A stretch of 64,000 bases of DNA from Phlebiopsis flavidoalba (Eukaryota; Basidiomycota; Agaricomycetes; Polyporales; Phanerochaetaceae). A program made the position numbers and the translations under genes. The stretch spans positions 1 through 64,000 of the forward strand of contig JAOCPU010000031.1 in assembly GCA_035772785.1 (NCBI GenBank). Direction: 5' to 3'. Shown here piece after piece: positions 56,589-64,000 of this stretch. The notes beneath the pieces were generated by a model, which did not search any database, was not told the origin of the DNA, and saw only the letters and a program-made list of their open reading frames with translations. Within the stretch, counting starts at the first letter, position 1; the number at the start of each line of letters is the position of its first letter.

Positions 56589-58724
56589 ATGATTTTAATC
56601 TCCTGGCTTTGACTGACATTACGCTAGCTTTGCTGGGGATTGTCCTCATCAAAGCTTTAGCAGCCCGCATCCGCCAGAAATACCCCCTACCTCCCGGGCC
56701 CCAAAGGCCTTCCACTTTCGGATCGGCAATATTCTCGACATGCCTCACTCCCATGACGTGGGTGACCTTCGCCCAATGGGGCGAGAAATACGGTATGCAC
56801 GCCCTCATTCTGACCTGTCTTCACTATCTCTCACCCACGGAATCCACATAGGTGACATCATCCACCTCAACCTGCTCGGCAGCACATGGTCATCCTCAAC
56901 TCAGCAAAGCACGCCGTCGCGCTCCTTGACAAGCGAAGCAGTATCTACTCGGACAGACCGCGTTTCGTTGTTGGCGGGGAGATGGCCGGGTGGAAGAATA
57001 CCCTTGTGGCGATGCCGTACGGCGACCGTCTACGCGAGTTGTCGCAGGTTTATCGCGAAGCTCGTAGGGAGCCATAAACGAGTGGAAAGCATTTACGACT
57101 TGCATAGAAACGTGAGAGTGCAGTATTCCTCAAACGGGGTACTGCAGGACCCAACCGATCTTTCCCGCGGCATATCAAGAAGTACGTCTGCCTTGATCAT
57201 ATGTATCGCTTTCCGATATGACTGACTCGATTCCAGTTTTGGTGGAGCCATTATACTGAAGCTGATATAGCGGCTATGACATCGTCGGACGGAGAAGATC
57301 CATTGGTAAACATCGTCGGAGAAGGCAATCTCAGCAACTTTCTCCGCGCCGCTACCGGGCCTAGTTCGTTTTATCTTGATGTATTCCCATGGCTTCAACA
57401 TGTACCCAGCTGGATGCCTGGCGCAGACTCTTCGCAAACAAGCCCAGGCATGGAAGAGAGACGTCGAGGCAATGGCAGATGTGCCTTTCGGTCATTCGTC
57501 AAAGAGAAAATGGTAAGCTGTCGTCTGCATTATCCCCTTTCAATCGGCCTACCGTGACGTCTCAGGAGAATCAAACCAACATCTCTAACTTCGTCCCTCC
57601 GGGCTTTTGGAGTCGGAAAGTTCTCGAAGGCGACCGTGAGTCTAATATCAAATGGTCTGCAGGATCTATGTATGCAGGTAAGCGGATGGTTTACCTCTGG
57701 TTCAACTTGGCTGATCGTTCCCTATCCCTCATCCTAGCCGGAGTGGAGTACGGTAGGACATCAATCTGTGAGAATCTGTGCGATAAATACTGAATAATTA
57801 GTGTGATAGATGTGTCTCTCTGTCTATTCACACTTTATTCCTCGTCATGACACTCTTTCCTGAGGTACAGAAACGTGCGCAGGAGGGAGATTGACAGCGT
57901 GGTTGGCCAAGAACGACTTCCATCCTTTGAGGACAGGCCCGACCTTCCCTATGTCGACGCATCTGATTAGTGAGCTTCTGCGTTGGAGTGCAGTTACACC
58001 GCTTGGTATGTTGTTCGCAATAACATGCTAGACAACTCAATGTAAATCCGGCTTGACTAGGTATTCCTCATCGATCTGTCGAAGACGATGTCTACGAAGG
58101 CTATTGCATTCCGAAGGGAACAATCGTCATAGGCAATGCATGGTTTGTTGAATTTCTTCGTGTCTGAAATGCCGTTCTTACAAGCGTAAAGGAAAATGCT
58201 GCACGACCCATCCGTCTACCCAAACCCAGAGCAATTCGATCCTTCCAGGTTTTTGCCCCAAGATCAAACCGAGATGCCGCCTGATCCTCGAGAGTTCGCG
58301 TTTGGCTTTTGGCAGAAGGTGCGATTGCTTTACGGCAGCAAAAAGCTTCTACTTATGAACCCAATATCACCACAGGATTTGACGCTGGTGCGTTCCCGCC
58401 CGCTTGAATTTAATCACGAGTCGACCCTGACGAAGAACTTTACAGGCTTCCACCTCGCCGATGCCACCTTGTTCGTGGCATGCGCCGGAATTTTGGCTGT
58501 CTTCAATACCCACAAAGGGGACCGTCGACCTCGAGAACGGCCAAGTCGTCGAACCTACGACGGAGAGTTCACGAGCGGAACCAATCGGTATGTCCGCTCC
58601 AAGCTCACTGCGACTCTCTCTCATCTCCAGTCGAAGGCACCGGAACCCTTCAAGTGTACCGTCAAACCACGTTTCTGCCAAGGCCGAAGCGTTGATTCGG
58701 TCCGTGGACGAGATTCTGTTGTAG
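56589..58724 (+). CDS. Cytochrome P450 (P450-2), paralogue of P450-1
   Basis: This is a microsomal monooxygenase. Near ATG 56589 the reading NLLALTDITLALLGIVLIKA forms the anchor, followed by RQKYPLPPGP and, through three single-base insertions, the hinge and WVTFAQWGEKYG. After an intron come GDIIHLNLLG, MVILNSAKHAVALLDKRSSI, YSDRPRFVVGGEMAGWKNTL and MPYGDR. Further exons give NFLRAATGPSSFYLDVFPWL, QHVPSWMPG and LYHD-type helices. The ExxR helix is SELLRW (near 57975), then DDVYEGYCIPKGTIVIGNAW and HDPSVYPNPEQFDPSRFLP. The haem loop FAFGFGRRICAGFHLAD is split by introns 58319-58375 and 58388-58445 around a microexon, as in P450-1. The C-terminus is SAKAEALIRSVDEILL at TAG 58724. The T run 58307-58310 carries an extra base. 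Confidence 0.9.
58376..58387 (+). other. Haem-loop microexon of P450-2
   Basis: The 12-nt segment GATTTGACGCTG lies between GT..AG introns in the same place as the 11-nt microexon of P450-1. Read with one extra base removed it gives the Cys ligand in RICAG. Confidence 0.7.
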
Positions 58725-59156
58725 TGATTGCTAGTAGTATAGACAAGCTCAAGATGTAATTTTGATATTGAAGTTTTTGCTCACTCGATTCCTGCGGGTA
58801 GATGGCCTGGCGAGACCCGAAGACCCCACGAGCGAGCACAGATCCCCGTGTACCCTTTACCGTTGATCCAACCCAGAGTCTCGCACACATCACTGAGGGC
58901 CTGCCAAAATAACGCTCCGCCGATCGCGATAGCTATATATTTCGAGCAGGGGACAAGGAAAGAAAGGAACCGGGTTTTTATGGCTACAAATTGCTGAAGC
59001 TGTGGATATATCTTTCGAGAGAGAGTTCTGAGTCTAGTAAATAGGGAAGTGGGGGTTTGGTTGAGTCGATGGGGAGTTTTGTTGATGCACAAAGGCAAAG
59101 AAGTGAAAAAATATGTGACAGTCGGTAGGAGTCGGAACGGCAGAAGTCGATGTTAA
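58725..59156. other. 3' flank of P450-2
   Basis: No recognised gene. A minus-strand 105-codon ORF (58781-59098) includes a hydrophobic stretch (YIAIAIGGALFWQALSDV), but no start context or homologue is evident. Confidence 0.35.
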
Positions 59157-61110
59157 ATGCAACTAAGATACAGACATAGATTACGTTCGGACGTACACAC
59201 TAAACAGCAAAGCGGGTACCCCGGGAACATGCGAATTTGGGGGCGGAAGCGGTGGGGTCTGATTTCTAGTCCGTGGCGTGGGTTGGTGGTGGATGCTGGT
59301 GCTCTTCTAGTTGATGTCGATGTCGTAGTGTCGTGGTGTCTTTGGTGTATGGGCTTGCGGCCGGGGAATCTGATGGTGAGCTAGGCCGTCCGCCATGCTC
59401 CGCAGAGACGTCTTCTCTCTGCGACAAGGGTATGCTGCGCGAGGGAGATATACGAGATGATTCCTATACGCACCTTGGTACCTGGTGGGTACGAGTGATG
59501 GTTCTGGAGCCTTGGCCGGTGCGGCGTTCGTATTGACGGCGTGGGCACCGTTGGCGGTACGTTCGAGTGGGTGGGTTGGCATGCACTATGAGGAGCTGAA
59601 CGCCGCTGTACGGGCATGTGGCCAGCCGAATTTACGGACCGCTTCTCCTTTCTTCGATACACCTGGAAGTTCTAGAGTTTGGCGGGTGGACTTGGTTGCT
59701 GGTGCTGTCGGAGCCATGAGGTCGGTGCATATCAAAAGCGCGGCGAGGAGACCGTGTTGATGTGTTCGGTCTCCCGGCCCCGACGACAGCCGGCCCCCGC
59801 GCGGTTGAGGGAGCGGCAGGCACGAGTCGACAGCAGTGCTACGAAGGCGGAAAAAGTACGAAAGTATTGGAAACGCGAGTAAGAATCACCGAACCAGCCG
59901 TAAGAGAAAGGGTCCCTCCGGAGTCGGCTGGTCTTTCCCCCCCCCCCCCCCCCTCCGTACCTCGTCGTGTGCAGCATCCACTTCCCCGCCGATGGCTCCT
60001 TGGTCTTTGCTGTCGCCGCTGTCATTGTGGAGTCGACACTCTCCAGACGTCTCATGGCTGGACACGGCACCGCCCTCTTAATCACGCAAGGCCCGGCGGC
60101 GGCACACAACCCCTGCTCGGCCGCGTACTTCGCTCAGGCAAAAAATCTCATTCATGGTCTGCGTGCTCTCCTTGAGCCACGGGACTGGGTGCAGCGCTGA
60201 CAGACCTAAGTCTATCTGCAGGCGGCTGACCCGTCCTAGACTCCACCCCAGCAGACGTCCGTAAAGGACTCGTCGTGCTCACAGGAGTACGACTCTGTTG
60301 GCGTCCCCCGAAGGAGGACGACGGTACGGTGTGCGCAGCCGCTTCGCTCGCATGCGTCCGACCAGGGGTACCCTGCTGTCGGTCCCGCTCCAGCCAGAGG
60401 GGGGGGGGGGTTGGGCTGGGACTCGTGCTGACCGCTCGTCACCGTCAACGTGTTCTGGCTGCTCGCACGCTGGGGTGTTTCGTGAAGGTGAGCGCGATCG
60501 TGCGCAGTTTCCCGGTGCTCGAAGTGCGAGGGATCCGAGTGGACTCGAACCTGGTATACTTGATAGTCGGCATATTTGGAACGGAATGCGTTCCTCGAGC
60601 CGAATCGTAGCGGGGCGCCACATAGGGCTGCTGTGGGTGCGGGGGTCGTGTGAAAAGCAAATGAAACAGGTCGAGGGATACTGCACGGTCCATGGCGACA
60701 ATTGTTGTGGTTTACGTGCTGGAGGCGAGATGGGTGTGGTTGGAAATGGCTTCGAGAGGCGTACCCAGTTGGGAATCAGTGCGTCGGAGGAGTTGTTGAA
60801 AGTGGCTGGTCACGCGCTTCCATGGCGACGCCCGGGTTTTTTGAAGTTAGTCGCCTAGGGCGATGCTGCTGGTTCGGGTACGCCGATTCTTGTGTATGTC
60901 GAGACAGCGTTGACGGTTCCGCGTCGCCGCCGCGGTACGGTCACGACGCGAGGTGGTTCAAAGGAGCATAGGTTGTCGACGGATTGGGTTGCCAAGATAG
61001 GGAGTGAGACGTGGGCCGGCGCGGGCGCAGCTCATTTTATACTCATGGCTAGGCCGTACTCCGCCGCGCCTCAACCGCGCGCGCGTGACATCTCGGATCG
61101 CTAGGGGGCG
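59157..61110. other. GC-rich open stretch, possibly coding, not recognised
   Basis: Several + strand pieces look more protein-like than background: WVGMHYEELNAAVRACGQPN (near 59580), CSIHFPADGSLVFAVAAVIV and ALLITQGPAAAHNPCSAAYF (about 59967-60130), and LSTDWVAKIGSETWAGAGAA (near 61000). A run of 17 C (59937-59953) and a G10 run (about 60400) interrupt the frames. I could not join the pieces into a gene or identify a family. Confidence 0.3.
59937..59953. repeat. C17 homopolymer
   Basis: A run of 17 C inside the possibly coding GC-rich stretch. Such runs are the least reliable positions in long-read assemblies. Confidence 0.85.
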
Positions 61111-62258
61111 ATTAATGGTATAATACATGAACTCGTTCCGTACGTCTTTTTCTTTGGCTTTTTCCTTCCCCCCGCGTGGCGAGAGCAGCATTCCACTGCG
61201 TTCCAACGACGGCGCGAGTATCAATTCGTGCCCGCACTTGATTGTGGTGCATATATAGGTTTACGTGAAGCTTTTTTTTTTGTTAATTGTGAATATTGGG
61301 AGGGTTATTCCGGCCGTAATGTTTACTCGCGCTAGTGTCCAAGCTGTTAGTGGTCAGTGATTTAGGACGACCTTTGACCAATCCAAATATGGCGGGGTGT
61401 GCGTATGTATTGTTCCCATTTTTGTATTACCAACTCGCGCTTTGACCTAGCTGACCCCCCCCCTTCGTGGTTAGCTTCCACGCGCTGAATTAACCGCGAG
61501 CTACACGAGGCTCGGTACAGGCGTGCCTACGGGAACGCAGTGGATTGTGGCCAAATTATGGAAACCCCGAACGCCTCGGTCGTGATGCGCCTCCCCTCCC
61601 GTTCTTTGCGTCCCATCAGCACCCCGTGCCCTATCTGCCACACTAGCCTCTGCTTCTGACAATAGAGATCTTTGAACCGTGCTTTGATTGACGATGACCG
61701 TCAATAGGTTCGCGGCGAAAAATGCACCGCTTTGATTTTAAATCGACTCCAGACAAACCGCAGAACCGTTGTCCCTGAAGTTCAAGATTTATACAGCTCG
61801 CAACAGATTTCAAGGCTATCGTAGTAAAATTCATCCTTGGAAAAGGTCCACACGTAGCTGGCTTGACGCGACCAAGGCGCAACCTCCAAGTGTGGCGGGT
61901 ATGTGGCATGCGGTACACGGGGTCCGTATGCGCCCCCAAGCTTATCTGGAACGGCCTTGGATTTCCATGAAGCTACTATTTTTCTCCCCTTCAGAAGTAT
62001 TGGTCGCTCAGGATCGAGAGTGGCTGTAAGTGCACTCAATTGCTCTGCTAATCCGAAGGGGCGCCCTCAAATCTGACACCCGGTATCACGGACACGACAA
62101 GCCTGAGGCGAGGAAAATTCTGAATCAACAACGAGCATGAATGTGATACCAATCGGGTACAACGCGAAATGTTTAGGAAGTGCCCAGTGCTGTAGCAAAA
62201 ATTCAAAGTAAGTCCAAGAATGAACAACGAAAAAAATCTGCTTTCTACTTGCCCCATG
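61111..62258. other. Intergenic region
   Basis: AT-richer sequence with no recognised gene. T runs (about 61272-61280) and C runs (about 61457-61463) occur. Two overlapping ORFs on opposite strands (61769-62029, 61782-62039) carry no motif. Confidence 0.4.
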
Positions 62259-62334
62259 TGATCTGAGCGGGGAATCGAACTGGCGACCGCACGGAGGCGG
62301 GACCCAGCTGCCATGCCCACTGAGCCATGGTGGC
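62259..62334 (-). other. tRNA-like element with Pol III A and B boxes (tRNA relic or SINE head)
   Basis: On the minus strand an A box TGGCTCAGTGGG (62327-62316) and a B box AGTTCGATTCC (62281-62271) are spaced 46 nt apart, as in tRNA genes. The whole unit would begin GCCACCA and end near 62259. The acceptor and T stems do not pair properly and no clean anticodon arm forms, so a working tRNA is unlikely. A degenerate tRNA or the 5' part of a tRNA-derived SINE fits better. Confidence 0.5.
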
Positions 62335-64000
62335 AATCGCAGTAGTTCCATATCTATGAATATGTCTTTTACTAGCCAAAACCCTAGATTTCCAAAGCGT
62401 GGAGGTTCAAACTTCAGACAGCCCGCACTGTAGATCCCGAGCCTACCATATGCGCATGGATCTTATGCTCATGCTCAAAATACGTTCATTCTAAGGCGAG
62501 GCCTAATGCTCGCCTAACGTTTATGACACACCTGCTTTACTATAGAACGCGTCATTTACGGTCTTGGATACTTAGATGTATTCACGGTCACCTGACCGCG
62601 TCTTAGACTTTCGGGTGTATTCCCAGTGGTGAATTGACGATGGGATCTTCGTCAAGGACGACGTCAGGGAATTATCATGATATCAGCACACGAATCAACT
62701 ATGATCAAATGCAGCACTTTCACAAGGCTGTCCCCCAACTATCGTGGGCACGACGATCGCATTGGGGTGGACCGGTGGCGTCCCAGCTCCCAAGAGGTTC
62801 ACATTGAAATCAAACAAACCTAGGAGCAGAAGACTTCAAGACGACAGTTCCATCACCACATCGCATTGCTTAGCGTGTCCTGAACGGTCGACGATGATGC
62901 ATCCCACAGGAGTTCCTCTTTAAGAACAGGTCGATACCGTGAGAAGGACCACTTTATTTGAGCAACTGACGTACTGACAGAGCAGGCAAATTTTCGACTC
63001 GCTCGAGTCTTTGCGCCTACTGAAGCTCCCTGATATCCGACTAACCTACCAATATCAATTCTGCATTTCAATTCTAGACACCATCGGTTCGGCCAAGAAC
63101 CGGTGAAACCTTGAGCTTATAAGCACGGAATGGAGAACCGCGATCTCCCCACGCACTAAAGAGATGTGAGTGGACATCTTCCCAGAACCATCCAATGACG
63201 ACATGCTCACCTAGAAGACTCCTTCCAGCCTTTTGCGAGACAATTGCAGTTCGGAGCACACGAGCGCGAGGGCCCACCAAGGGTCCACCGACCGCTCGCT
63301 GGTCAAAGCCGGAAGTCATGAGGTAAGGTGGCAGACAGACGAACCCACTATCGTACGTCGCTGGGTATTTTCACATACACCCGGGAGCTTACCGCTAGGT
63401 CATCATCGTCTGTCACAAGTTTGTTGCCATCCGTGGTATGGACACACGAAACCACCGACAACACCGGTGGTTGGCCGCTGCGGGACTATATGCTCCGGCG
63501 GGTGGGCCGTCGGCCGGCCTGGTGCATTGCACCTGGCGCACCTTGGAGTGTAGATGGCTAGAGAAAAGGGGGCATTTAGCCGCAAGGGCAGCTGTAAAAG
63601 CGGTGCAAGGTCTGTTCTGCTGGGTATGTGGGTCGTTCACTACTCTCCGTCCGAAGAAGTGTCATTAAGGTGGCGATTCTAGCTCTCTCTTAGAAGATAT
63701 TATACTCACCCACACTCGCGCTGTACGCCTACTTAGATGCATCTATGACATCTCTGGTCACAACAGTAGTTAATTTGAGACAACGAGTGGGGTCGGTGCA
63801 GAGCTTCCGGTGAGAGAATGGTCCGCGGGAAAGGAGAAGGCACGGCCGGCACGAAGCGCGGGGTCGGTCTATGGGCGCTACCGGTTTGCAATCTCTGGGG
63901 GATGACAATGGATTCGACTGACTCTTTTATTCCCCTCCATTCCTTCTTTCGCTCCCCTCCATATCCGCACCACATTACTTTCCCACCCTGCTGCAATGTG
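62335..64000. other. Right-end region without recognised gene
   Basis: Short frames only. The largest (63233-63553 +) shows no motif. Nothing suggests a gene continuing off the right edge. Confidence 0.4.

Noticed and set aside
62259..62334. Functional tRNA gene
   Set aside because: A and B boxes are present, but acceptor and T stems do not pair and no clear anticodon arm forms.
1..64000. RIP (repeat-induced point mutation) as the cause of broken frames
   Set aside because: The breaks are one-base insertions, not C-to-T changes, and they lie in single-copy genes.

Overview
The window comes from a filamentous basidiomycete, most likely an Agaricomycete mushroom or wood-decay fungus. The genes are interrupted by many short GT..AG introns, commonly about 50-60 nt. 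Several families are typical of that group: a FunK1 fungal kinase, an F-box/LRR protein, a GDP-fucose O-fucosyltransferase-like protein, several microsomal P450s and a TOK-type potassium channel. No ribosomal RNA, CRISPR array, intact transposon or viral gene was recognised. This placement rests on gene families recognised by eye, not on a database search.

Layout. A flavin-linked (BBE-type) oxidoreductase enters from the left edge (1-2199, +). A TOK potassium channel (4254-7320, -) lies head to head with orotate phosphoribosyltransferase (7687-8435, +). P450-1 (10973-13148, +) converges on copy A of an uncharacterised three-copy family (13510-14610, -). A FunK1 kinase (15835-18692, -), family copy B (19193-20388, -) and a GC-rich G-protein alpha subunit (21708-24352, -) follow. 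Next come unidentified coding-like stretches (25.3-27.8 kb), the O-fucosyltransferase-like gene (28982-30529, +), family copy C (32279-33552, +), GST-1 (34193-35166, +), an F-box protein (35528-36794, -) and an unknown multi-exon gene (37051-37510, -). P450-4 (41307-43773, +) precedes aspartokinase (45369-47832, +), GST-2 (48125-49086, -), P450-3 (about 49557-51655, -), a repeat-bearing gene desert with a 66-bp minisatellite (51.7-56.5 kb) and P450-2 (56589-58724, +). The right end is mostly anonymous, with one tRNA-like element.

Function. Housekeeping genes (pyrimidine synthesis, aspartate-family amino acids, G-protein signalling, K+ transport) are interleaved with a redox and detoxification set of one BBE oxidase, four P450s and two closely related GSTs. 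They are too dispersed to be called one biosynthetic cluster from sequence alone. P450-1, -2 and -3 look like one family; P450-4 belongs to another.

Quality. Almost every recognised gene except orotate phosphoribosyltransferase carries single-base frame breaks. Most are +1 insertions, and many extend a homopolymer. They occur in essential and accessory genes alike, so I read them mainly as sequencing or assembly error rather than gene death. Coordinates below therefore describe gene extents, not single open frames.
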